Assembly (NCBI RefSeq): GCF_937912035.1
Contig: NZ_CALDPF010000035.1
Span: 62,001 to 126,000 of the forward strand
DNA from: an uncultured Bacteroides sp.
Lineage (GTDB): Bacteria; Bacteroidota; Bacteroidia; Bacteroidales; Bacteroidaceae
DNA: 64,000 nt
Direction of reading: 5' to 3'
The notes beneath the pieces were generated by a model that saw only the letters and a program-made list of their open reading frames with translations, made no database searches and had not been told where the DNA came from. Positions 25,540-33,696 of the stretch are shown in pieces (position 1 is the first letter of the stretch; every line of letters begins with the position of its first letter). The position numbers and the translations under genes are program-made.

Positions 25540-26244
25540 TTATCTAACATCTTGCGTCAAAAGTATCTCGAATATCTTTAAATCTTCAGGATACGTCAGT
25601 TTCAAATTAAATCTGTCTCCATCAACCATATACAGCGGAGTATAATCCAATTGAGACATCAATATATAAAGCGATTGCGAAACAAGACCTTTTTCATTTG
25701 CATCATTCAGCGCCTTCGCCACACAACCCAACCTAAATGTTTGAGGTGTCTGTACCATAAACATTTTCTCCCTCAGGAAATGCCTCTCGGAAGAAACTCC
25801 GTCTTCACTGTATAAATAGGACTCATTTCCTCTTACTACAGTAACAGCATTACCTCTTTCCATACATGATGTTATATTGTCGGCTATTATCTTGTCTGTA
25901 ATAAAAGGTCTGACCGATTCATGCACCAAAACTATATCATCTTCACTGTAGCCTTTGTCAAGCAAATATCCTATACCTTTTGATATTGACTCCTGACTAT
26001 TGCTACCACCTTCAACTATAACCTCAAGTTTTGTTATATTATATTTTAAAGCCAGTGCTTTAAGTTTATCAATCCATCCATTCAGACATACTACAATAAT
26101 AACATCTATATCATTGCTTTGTTCAAATTTCAGCAAAGTATGAATTATGACAGGCATTCCCTGCAACTCCAGAAACTGTTTTGGAGTATCCTTATGCATC
26201 CTTCCTCCAGAACCTCCTGCCGTTACAAAAGCTATCTTTTTCAT
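25540..26244 (-). CDS. IspD/TarI-like cytidylyltransferase
   Basis: 234 residues from the ATG at 26244, which overlaps the stop of the preceding gene as ATGA; an upstream in-frame TTG was rejected. Nucleotide-binding loop TAGGSGGRMHKDTPKQF (residues 8-24, Arg15, Lys22), VHESVRP at 107-113, VQTPQTF and the C-terminal FNLKLTYPEDL. True IspD has VHDAARP at the second motif; the version here is closer to ribitol-5-phosphate cytidylyltransferases (TarI/Bcs1). I expect it to make a CDP-polyol from CTP for the flanking CDP-alcohol transferases. A role as the isoprenoid enzyme IspD remains possible. Confidence 0.8.
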   Translation of the reverse strand: MKKIAFVTAGGSGGRMHKDTPKQFLELQGMPVIIHTLLKFEQSNDIDVIIVVCLNGWIDKLKALALKYNITKLEVIVEGGSNSQESISKGIGYLLDKGYSEDDIVLVHESVRPFITDKIIADNITSCMERGNAVTVVRGNESYLYSEDGVSSERHFLREKMFMVQTPQTFRLGCVAKALNDANEKGLVSQSLYILMSQLDYTPLYMVDGDRFNLKLTYPEDLKIFEILLTQDVR

Positions 26245-27176
26245 ATATTTACATCTAAACAATAATCCTTATACATTTTCTTACAGAAACTCTCATGTCT
26301 GTATCTCATGTAGAAAAACAAGATATTAAGAACAGTTACTTCGAAAACGAAGAAAAACCATGGTTCTTTCACAAGTACAGATACAAAAAGAACAAAAGCC
26401 CTAGTATCGAATGTAAGAATATTTGTATATTTCATCAATGGCTTACTGTTTCTTCTATATTCATCCCTGAAATCAGAAGGTATATCCTCTCCTTTTTCCA
26501 ACCATTTTCTTTCCAGCCCACGCAACAGTTTCTGCAAAGAAGGCGACAAGCTTTCCTGACTTTTTGTATATTTTATATAGAAGAACAGATAAAGCTTTTC
26601 AAACCAGTCGGACTTCCAGCTAAGAGATTTCATCTTTTCCACCTGTCGGGATGACTTGTCAAACTCGGAATTTATATTGCCTTTCTGAAAAAACATGTGG
26701 ATGTTTCTATAATAATCTGCAAGGGCACACTGCTTACTATGGCAAATAAAACCGGAAAAAGCAGCCAATAACCATATATATATACCCCATGTATCTGTAA
26801 GACGGAGACATATAAAGAAATATATTGAGAAGAACCATAAATCTCCGGCAAAACCATCCAAGACACGTCCCAACAAACTCTTCTTGCCGGTCATTCTGGC
26901 CAACTGACCGTCTGCACAGTCATACCAGTTTGCCCAGACAAGCAAGAATATACCCAACAATGCATGCTTCAGGTCGTCAAAATAAAACATATATCCTGCC
27001 AGCATACCCAATATGATGGATATTATGGTGACTACATTAGGATGCACTCCCAACTTTTTAAAGAACAGAGCCCATAAATACCCACTTGAACGAGTTACGT
27101 ATATTTCAAAAAAGCCCTCTGTATCTTCTGATTTTAATGTTGATTTCAGTCCTTTTTTAAACGAAACTAAATCCAT
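26241..27176 (-). CDS. CDP-alcohol phosphatidyltransferase family protein (long type)
   Basis: 311 residues. The family PN-T start (VHPNVVTIISIILG) near residue 46 and the motif Asp86-x2-Asp89-Gly90-x2-Ala93-Arg94 are present. The second half is atypical: Gly103-x3-Asp107 is followed by Gly at the position of the fourth Asp (111), with Asp112 one residue later. About five membrane helices and a soluble middle insert (about residues 155-235) make it longer than housekeeping members. It starts 7 bp after the flippase-like gene and overlaps the cytidylyltransferase by 4 bp. Confidence 0.82.
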   Translation of the reverse strand: MDLVSFKKGLKSTLKSEDTEGFFEIYVTRSSGYLWALFFKKLGVHPNVVTIISIILGMLAGYMFYFDDLKHALLGIFLLVWANWYDCADGQLARMTGKKSLLGRVLDGFAGDLWFFSIYFFICLRLTDTWGIYIWLLAAFSGFICHSKQCALADYYRNIHMFFQKGNINSEFDKSSRQVEKMKSLSWKSDWFEKLYLFFYIKYTKSQESLSPSLQKLLRGLERKWLEKGEDIPSDFRDEYRRNSKPLMKYTNILTFDTRAFVLFVSVLVKEPWFFFVFEVTVLNILFFYMRYRHESFCKKMYKDYCLDVNI

Positions 27177-27183
27177 GGTCTTA

Positions 27184-28176
27184 TTATTTATTGCCTACCT
27201 TCATCAATGCTATACCAATGATTACACATACCACTTCCCTAATTCTTATCAGAAGCGCCATGAATACGCCATAAGAATATGGGATAGACAGCAACGCCAC
27301 CGACATGACAAATCCACCTTCGCGCGCACCAAGCTGCATTGGAGAAAAGAACATCAGATTGGCAAACAATGATGTAAACGCCAATATCAATATACTGTCG
27401 AAGAAACTTGCATCAGTAGAAAATATCAACAAAATGATATATACCTCAAGACAAGATACAACTCTTGCTATAAATTCCAATGACAATGAAGTAAAAAACG
27501 TATACTTATTATTCCTATACAAGTCCTTTATCTGATTGTCTATCTGTAAAAAAGTCTCTTCCTTTTTCTCTATTAATCTAGTTATCTTGTTTTTTATAAA
27601 AGGCACACGCTGCAAAAAACGCATCAACTTCATTACCATTCCCGAACGGTACCCTTTTATAAAAAAGTAAATTCCTATCATACATGCCACCACAAAAACA
27701 CTCATGATTATAACGTATGTGCGGTTTATTTGGTTATAGTATGACAATATATAAATAAGCAGCGAGAACAACCAAAAACAAAAGTGCGAGAAAATATGCA
27801 TCATCACATACAATATCACACTTGAAGATGCCTTTTCTATTCCTACGTAGGGTTTCAATTCCATTATACGGTAAGGTTCGCCTCCCATCAGCCCAACAGG
27901 CGTGGTAGAGTTCAGCGCAAACCCAGTAATGGTATATTTGAACACCTTCAAGAAAGGAACCTTAACCCCATTCAACCCATTACAAATAATAGCATACCAT
28001 GCTCCCGCATTTATAGCATATATAAACATCCATAGCAACAGTAACACAGGAAACCATATACCGGCTTTTCTCAAGCATGACACTACATCTTCGTATGTCA
28101 TGTCCATTCCAAAAAGCATTATTACTATGGCTACAACTCCTACTATGAAAAATATATTCCTGAATTTACTCTTCAT
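27184..28176 (-). CDS. Flippase-like integral membrane protein (LPG synthase TM/UPF0104, AglD-like)
   Basis: 330 residues from the ATG at 28176; the in-frame TTG at 28188 is rejected. It has about eight membrane helices and the family motifs NSTTPVGLMGGEPYRIMEL and FSPMQLGAREGGFVMSVALL. Relatives include the membrane half of MprF and archaeal AglD-type proteins, several of which move or modify lipid-linked groups. It overlaps the end of pdxA by 11 bp and precedes the CDP-alcohol transferase genes, so transport of the lipid product across the inner membrane is a reasonable inference. Confidence 0.85.
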   Translation of the reverse strand: MKSKFRNIFFIVGVVAIVIMLFGMDMTYEDVVSCLRKAGIWFPVLLLLWMFIYAINAGAWYAIICNGLNGVKVPFLKVFKYTITGFALNSTTPVGLMGGEPYRIMELKPYVGIEKASSSVILYVMMHIFSHFCFWLFSLLIYILSYYNQINRTYVIIMSVFVVACMIGIYFFIKGYRSGMVMKLMRFLQRVPFIKNKITRLIEKKEETFLQIDNQIKDLYRNNKYTFFTSLSLEFIARVVSCLEVYIILLIFSTDASFFDSILILAFTSLFANLMFFSPMQLGAREGGFVMSVALLSIPYSYGVFMALLIRIREVVCVIIGIALMKVGNK

Positions 28177-29260
28177 ATTCAGCGTCAAGTTTCAATTTAT
28201 CGCTATCATCGCGTTTCTCGTAATACTGTTTGCGAAGCGGATTCGCACTTATCTCTCTCTCCATACATCTGTTACGGAATACGTCGATAGCCACATAAAT
28301 GGCCTGACGGAATGAATCTTCCGAAGCAATGCCTTGTCCGGCAATATCATATGCCGTACCATGCGCAGGTGATGTCCTTACAATAGGCAAACCTGCTGTA
28401 TAATTTACTCCCTCATCCATAGCCAAAGCCTTGAATGGAGCCAATCCCTGATCGTGATACATAGCCATAATACCATCGAAATGAGTAAAGTTACCTGATC
28501 CCATAAAGCCATCGGCAGGATAAGGGCCAAAGCACTGGATTCCCTTTGCTTTCAGTTCTTCAATTGCTGGAATAATTATATCCTGTTCTTCTGTTCCAAG
28601 AAGGCCATTTTCTCCAGCATGCGGATTCAATGAAAACACAGCAATGCGCGGACACCCAATTCCGAAATCCTGTTTTAACGATTTATGGAATATTTCTATT
28701 TTTTCCTCAATCAATTCTTTGGTAAGTATAGACGGGATTTCCCTGACAGGAACATGACCTGTAACCAAAGCCACTCTGAAATCATTCTTCATAAGAATCA
28801 TCAATGACTTGTTGCCATCTCCCACACGTTCTTCAATATATTCTGTATGACCAGGAAAATGGAATGTTTCTGACTGTATTGTGTGCTTGTTGATAGGAGC
28901 AGTCACCAATACATCTATTCCACCCTCCCGATAGTCAGCTAAAGCTCTTTCCAAAGCATCTAACGCAGCCTTTCCTGCTTCTGCAGTAGGCTTGCCAAGC
29001 TCCACTTTAAGTTCTTCAGCCGTACAATTCAAGACATTCAGTCTGCCATCTTGAATTTCTTTTGTAGAATTTATTATGCTGAAATTGGCAGAAATATCCA
29101 TCGCTTTACGATGATATGCCGCCACTTTTGGCGAACCGTACACTACCGGCGTACATAATTCCATCATTTCCGGTTCAGCAAAGGTTTTCAGAATAACCTC
29201 ATAGCCTACTCCATTGATGTCACCGTGGGTGATTCCCACTCTTATTTTACGTCTTTCCAT
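28166..29260 (-). CDS. pdxA: 4-hydroxythreonine-4-phosphate dehydrogenase
   Basis: 364 residues, longer than E. coli PdxA (329) as usual in this phylum. Motifs: ITHGDINGVGYEV at the N-terminus, and the three metal-binding histidines in FPGHTEYIEE, SLNPHAGENGLLG and MYHDQGLAPFK. It oxidises 4-phosphohydroxy-threonine with NAD in pyridoxal 5'-phosphate synthesis; the product is joined with deoxyxylulose phosphate by PdxJ. It is in the rlmN operon, 24 bp after the DUF4837 gene. Confidence 0.95.
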   Translation of the reverse strand: MERRKIRVGITHGDINGVGYEVILKTFAEPEMMELCTPVVYGSPKVAAYHRKAMDISANFSIINSTKEIQDGRLNVLNCTAEELKVELGKPTAEAGKAALDALERALADYREGGIDVLVTAPINKHTIQSETFHFPGHTEYIEERVGDGNKSLMILMKNDFRVALVTGHVPVREIPSILTKELIEEKIEIFHKSLKQDFGIGCPRIAVFSLNPHAGENGLLGTEEQDIIIPAIEELKAKGIQCFGPYPADGFMGSGNFTHFDGIMAMYHDQGLAPFKALAMDEGVNYTAGLPIVRTSPAHGTAYDIAGQGIASEDSFRQAIYVAIDVFRNRCMEREISANPLRKQYYEKRDDSDKLKLDAEYEE

Positions 29261-29284
29261 GTCTATACTTATTATGATATATAC

Positions 29285-30340
29285 TTATTTTATAGAGTCG
29301 CCGGTTATTGTAATCTCTGTCACACCAGCCCCTATAGGCAACTCAAACACCTCTTTCTGTGCAGGAAGCTTTAAAGTGTAAAGACACGCTTCAAGCTTAC
29401 GCATCAGGTCACGCTTCAATTTATCAGGTTTAAATACAAAAGCCTCAACCACTATTACCCTGGCATTAGCTCTGTCGACCCTTACATGCGACACGAAAGG
29501 ACCTCCCATGGCATCATTTCTCATTTCCCAAAGTCCTCTCGCTTCAAAAGCATAATCACCTTTGACAGCAATATTCTTTACATCCACAAAGATCGAATCG
29601 GCTGTCTCCATATACATACCTTCCTCTGATCCAGGGATATTAATTTTCATTACAGAGTCACGCTTATTTATAAAAAATTCTTTTGTAAACGTATTGTTAT
29701 CCCTGAACGGATAAGAATACATCACGAAATTCATATCATTAAGATTCGTTGAAGCCCAAAAGAAGTCCTTGCCCGTCTTAAACGAATTCAGTTCATTAGG
29801 CATCCAGATATCACAGTCGAACAGGCTTCCCACTTTTGCAGAAATAGTTCCATTGTGTTTTTCACGCATAAGATTAATCTGACGGTTCATTTCTGCACGT
29901 GTAAAGAAATCTACAATCACCTGTCCGTGCTTGCTTACATATTCCGCAAATTCCTGCTGGCTTGGCGACTGTATCGTCATTATCATCTGTGGCGAAGCAT
30001 ACGCGTCGCGAACATACTTGAATTTGGTCTGAGTATAAATATCCTGAATATCTGCGATTATGATATTTCTGAAAATTCGCATCACACGATCAAAATGCGC
30101 AGGACGGATACGTGAGATTCTGAACGAACGTTCTGCCTGAGGCAATCCCGGGACATCTGTGTCGAGCACGTGATACAAAGCACTGTCCGGACTCATCCAG
30201 CAATTGTCGTCAGCTACAACCAACACTTCGTACGGTCTTCCACTTGAGACCGGAGTTATAATACTTTTACCGTCGTTACAGCATGATGCCAACATGGCAG
30301 CCAATACCACGAAGCTAAAATAAAAAGCAATACGTTTCAT
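29285..30340 (-). CDS. DUF4837 lipoprotein
   Basis: 351 residues. Lipoprotein signal with lipobox LASC near residue 20, then SSGRPYEVLVVADDNCW, typical of the Bacteroidetes DUF4837 family. It is probably anchored to the periplasmic face of a membrane. Function is unknown. It lies 20 bp after rlmN and 24 bp before pdxA. Confidence 0.85.
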   Translation of the reverse strand: MKRIAFYFSFVVLAAMLASCCNDGKSIITPVSSGRPYEVLVVADDNCWMSPDSALYHVLDTDVPGLPQAERSFRISRIRPAHFDRVMRIFRNIIIADIQDIYTQTKFKYVRDAYASPQMIMTIQSPSQQEFAEYVSKHGQVIVDFFTRAEMNRQINLMREKHNGTISAKVGSLFDCDIWMPNELNSFKTGKDFFWASTNLNDMNFVMYSYPFRDNNTFTKEFFINKRDSVMKINIPGSEEGMYMETADSIFVDVKNIAVKGDYAFEARGLWEMRNDAMGGPFVSHVRVDRANARVIVVEAFVFKPDKLKRDLMRKLEACLYTLKLPAQKEVFELPIGAGVTEITITGDSIK

Positions 30341-30360
30341 ATTCTCAATTTCTTATTGGT

Positions 30361-31407
30361 TTACACATTATTTTTTTCAGCCTGCTGCTTGGCAGTAGAA
30401 AGCATCCCGCAAGCCGCAAATATATCTTCACCTCTGGAAGCCCTGATTGTTGCAAATACTCCATGTTGAGTCAGATAATCACGGAATTCAACCATAGATT
30501 CCATATCAGTACCTTCAAGATCCACATTCGGTATGGCATGAAAACGTATGAGGTTCATTCTGCAGTCAAGTCCTTTCAGAATTTTGACAAGTTCCTTGGC
30601 ATATGTCAGGCTGTCATTTACTCCTTTGAAAACAATATATTCAAACGAGAGACGTCTCTGCTTGCTGAAATCATATCGCTTTAATATTTCTATAATTTCC
30701 ATTATAGAAAAAGCTTTCTCGGCAGGCATAAGTTCACGTCTCTGTGCCGGAAAAGGAGAATGCAGACTCACAGCCAGATGACAGTCACTTTCTTCAAGAA
30801 ATCTTTCCAAGCCTTTTTTCAGGCCTACAGTTGACACTGTAATCCTTTTCGGACTCCATGCGTATCCATAATCCGCGGTGAGTATTTCCAAAGCTCTAAG
30901 CACCTCATCCAGATTATCAAAAGGCTCACCCATTCCCATGAACACAACATTAGTCAGTGTATCCCTCTCAGGGATGGAATAAATCTGATTAAGTATCTGT
31001 GCGGCAGTCAGGCTGTTGGTATATCCCTGCTTGCCCGTCATGCAGAACTTGCAGTTCATCTTGCATCCTACTTGAGACGACACACACAAGGTCGCCCTAT
31101 CATCATCAGGAATATATACAGCTTCAATATAATCATTTTCCGGGGTACGGAATAAATATTTTACAGTTCCATCTACAGAACGCATCTCGTGTACAGGAGG
31201 ATTTGCCCCAACTTCATACTTTTGCGACAAAAGTTCACGGTTTTTCAGTGACAGATTTGTCATTTCATCTATTGAGGAAACTTTCTTTTCATACAGCCAC
31301 GAAGCAATCTGTTTTGCGGTAAACTTTGGCATACCTAAATCCAAAACAACAGATTGAAGTTCGTTCAAAGTTTTACCCAAAAGTGGTGATTTTATATCAG
31401 TCATCAT
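30361..31407 (-). CDS. rlmN: 23S rRNA/tRNA adenine-C2 methyltransferase RlmN
   Basis: 348 residues. Radical SAM motif CKMNCKFC with Cys115, Cys119 and Cys122, and the methyl-carrying Cys333 in FAACGML near the C-terminus, matching E. coli RlmN Cys355. It methylates A2503 of 23S rRNA and A37 of some tRNAs. First gene of a seven-gene unit reaching to 24801. Two consecutive ATG codons are possible starts (31407 or 31404). Confidence 0.95.
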   Translation of the reverse strand: MMTDIKSPLLGKTLNELQSVVLDLGMPKFTAKQIASWLYEKKVSSIDEMTNLSLKNRELLSQKYEVGANPPVHEMRSVDGTVKYLFRTPENDYIEAVYIPDDDRATLCVSSQVGCKMNCKFCMTGKQGYTNSLTAAQILNQIYSIPERDTLTNVVFMGMGEPFDNLDEVLRALEILTADYGYAWSPKRITVSTVGLKKGLERFLEESDCHLAVSLHSPFPAQRRELMPAEKAFSIMEIIEILKRYDFSKQRRLSFEYIVFKGVNDSLTYAKELVKILKGLDCRMNLIRFHAIPNVDLEGTDMESMVEFRDYLTQHGVFATIRASRGEDIFAACGMLSTAKQQAEKNNV

Positions 31408-31429
31408 TCAGTTATATACAGTTAGCGTA

Positions 31430-31437
31430 CAAAGGTA
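31430..31437 (-). promoter_or_regulatory. -7 box of the rlmN operon
   Basis: Minus-strand TACCTTTG, a full TAnnTTTG match, 22 bp before the rlmN ATG. Confidence 0.5.
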
Positions 31438-32298
31438 GCTAAAAAATAGCATAAAACATCTATTATTTCCCAAATTATGACTTTCAAACGACATAAAGGA
31501 CAATATTATCCGACGAATTGACCAGTAAACCGGACATAATACATGAAATAAATAAGTAAAGGCATTTTGCTCCAACGTCCAAATCTTGAACTATGATTAC
31601 ATTATAATCTTTATATAGCATGCCTTCAAAACTTTTTTCAGCAATAGCCTATTCTGATAATTACGTCTCTTAGTAATCATAGGAAATAATAGTAACAACC
31701 TCCCAAACATTGGGATTATCAGTAGTATAAAAATAGTAGTAAGCTAATATTATTTAATTTATTTCGACAACTAGGCCAATCATAAAGAAACAACATATCT
31801 AAAATTAATAACAGAAAGACACAAAAACAGCACAATAAAGTAACATCATCAAACCACAAACCAGTTCTTATAAAAAACAAATATCAAATAGCATCACAAT
31901 TAGCATCAATTTTAAACAACCAAAATAAGCAACAATGTTAATCACTGCAACAAATTTAACACTCATCACAAATAAAATCCACTAAAATCATCACAGAAAG
32001 TGAACTGAAGTGTGACTTTAATCGACCTGAAATCTTAAATAGAATGACAAAGCATTTTTCTCATGATGATTTTTCATCTGATTTTTACGCTATTTCATCA
32101 TAAATCATCAACAAAACAAAGAATACAGATTAATGCATTATATGATTATTACAATACATATTAACAAAAGAAACAATATTTACATATACACCATTTTACT
32201 ATTAAGCACAAATAGACAACAATAAGTCATATCCAACACCACCCAAGAATAATAAAATCATAAGCTACTCTTAATCCAGTCCGTTTTATTAAAATCTC
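31438..32298. other. AT-rich gene-free region
   Basis: About 860 bp without a supportable gene on either strand. It is much richer in A and T than the flanks. It contains scattered GCATCA/TCATCA direct repeats (for example 31887-31912) and a 9-bp inverted repeat TGATGATTT/AAATCATCA (32064-32072 with 32102-32110). It separates the ends of the rlmN promoter and the efflux operon, so no promoter is needed here for known genes. It may be a decayed gene or an insertion remnant. Confidence 0.5.
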
Positions 32299-32335
32299 AA
32301 GGTTCCAAAATATCAAATTGACATATTGGAACCTT
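32299..32335 (-). terminator. Terminator of the RND efflux operon
   Basis: AAGGTTCCAA (32299-32308) pairs with TTGGAACCTT (32326-32335), extended by ATAT/ATAT. It lies about 50 bp after the stop of the TolC-like gene. Confidence 0.65.
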
Positions 32336-32384
32336 AATGATTTTCTATAACTATACAAATCTATATTATATCAGCACACCATAA

Positions 32385-33680
32385 TCATCTTCCTGTAGCC
32401 TGCAGATATTCACGTTTTTTCAGTTCATAATTAGTATATGCTTCTACGTACTTGTCACGACTCTGCTGATACAATGTTTGTGCATCAAGAAGTTCACTCA
32501 TTGTAGTTGTACCCGCAGAATAATAGTCCAGATTAAGACGTAAGTTTTCAGCAGACTGTTCAATGGAAAGATGAGCTATTTTTATCTGCCTGTATGCATC
32601 GTTCACGTTGTTCCACGAATTCTGCATACCTATAACCAACATATCTCTATTATCCTGTAAAGTGTTCTCTGCATTACATACACTTAATTTCTGTTTCTTT
32701 ATAGCGTGAGTTCCTCCCCACCATCCGGAAATAGGCACGGAAACTGTTGCAAATCCTACCCAAAACGACTGATCCTGCCCCATGATAAAATTGTCATAGA
32801 CATATCCACCTCCAATGGCTATTGTAGGAAGATTTTTTCCTATTGCCATTTTATATTGCAATTGGCTGGCTTTCAGGTTCTGTTTTAACAGTCCGTATTC
32901 ATTCGTCCTTTCCAATGCCTCCAGATGATTGCACAGCAATTCATCGGGTGACTGAGGCAGTTCATCGCTAACACTGAACGCCACGTCAATAGAATCAGAT
33001 TGAGCACCTATGTATTGCCCTAAAAGACTAAGAGACAATGACAGAGAATTCTCCAACTGAATTTTCCCACTTAGTATATCGTTCCTCTTCAACTGTACCT
33101 GCAACAGGTCATTACGGGTTGTAACTCCCGCATCTACCGAAGACTGCACATCATACTGAAGCCTTTCCAACTGTTTTTCCACAGTCGATACAGTTTTAAG
33201 TTTCTCTTTAAGCATAACCACTTGCCAGAAATATTTCTCTACAGTAATACGCACCTCGTTATCAGTCTGTTTTCTTTGGAGTTTTTTCACTTCTACTCCT
33301 ACTTTGGCCAATTTATTACCATTGACAATCTGACCACCGGTGAACAAAGGCAATGCAGCCGAAACTCCGCCTACCACACCATCTTTAAGCATTGACATCT
33401 TTGCTTCCGGAGACATCTGCATCTGTACCAAAGGTTCGTTTGCAATAAATCCGGAACCCACGGCTGAAACTGTGGGAAAATACTTTGTAAACGCTTCCTT
33501 TTTGTCATGTTCAGCCATCTTAAGATCATTGTCGGCATTCTTGATACGCACATTATTCTGTAATGCAGCTTCAATACATTCATCAAGAGTGTACACGTTC
33601 TGCCCTTTTACGGGCAGAACACATGTGTACAACATTAACAGAAGAAGTATATTTTTATTATTTGATTTCATTTTTCTCAT
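32385..33680 (-). CDS. TolC-family outer membrane protein of the RND system
   Basis: 431 residues from the ATG at 33680 (33671 is also possible); the longer GTG-start form would overlap the RND gene and precede the signal peptide. Signal peptide (NILLLLMLYTCVLPVKGQ), then OEP repeats starting with YTLDECIEAALQNN. Helical hairpins rich in Gln, Lys and Leu make the periplasmic tunnel. It is the third gene of the adaptor-pump-channel set and would complete the efflux pump. Confidence 0.9.
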   Translation of the reverse strand: MRKMKSNNKNILLLLMLYTCVLPVKGQNVYTLDECIEAALQNNVRIKNADNDLKMAEHDKKEAFTKYFPTVSAVGSGFIANEPLVQMQMSPEAKMSMLKDGVVGGVSAALPLFTGGQIVNGNKLAKVGVEVKKLQRKQTDNEVRITVEKYFWQVVMLKEKLKTVSTVEKQLERLQYDVQSSVDAGVTTRNDLLQVQLKRNDILSGKIQLENSLSLSLSLLGQYIGAQSDSIDVAFSVSDELPQSPDELLCNHLEALERTNEYGLLKQNLKASQLQYKMAIGKNLPTIAIGGGYVYDNFIMGQDQSFWVGFATVSVPISGWWGGTHAIKKQKLSVCNAENTLQDNRDMLVIGMQNSWNNVNDAYRQIKIAHLSIEQSAENLRLNLDYYSAGTTTMSELLDAQTLYQQSRDKYVEAYTNYELKKREYLQATGR

Positions 33681-33696
33681 TATTATTTTATAGACA

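Noticed and set aside
28177..28188. TTG start of the flippase-like gene 12 bp upstream of the ATG
   Set aside because: The ATG at 28176 also overlaps pdxA and gives a normal N-terminus. The same choice was made for the genes starting at 18825, 26244, 50676, 51817 and 54556.
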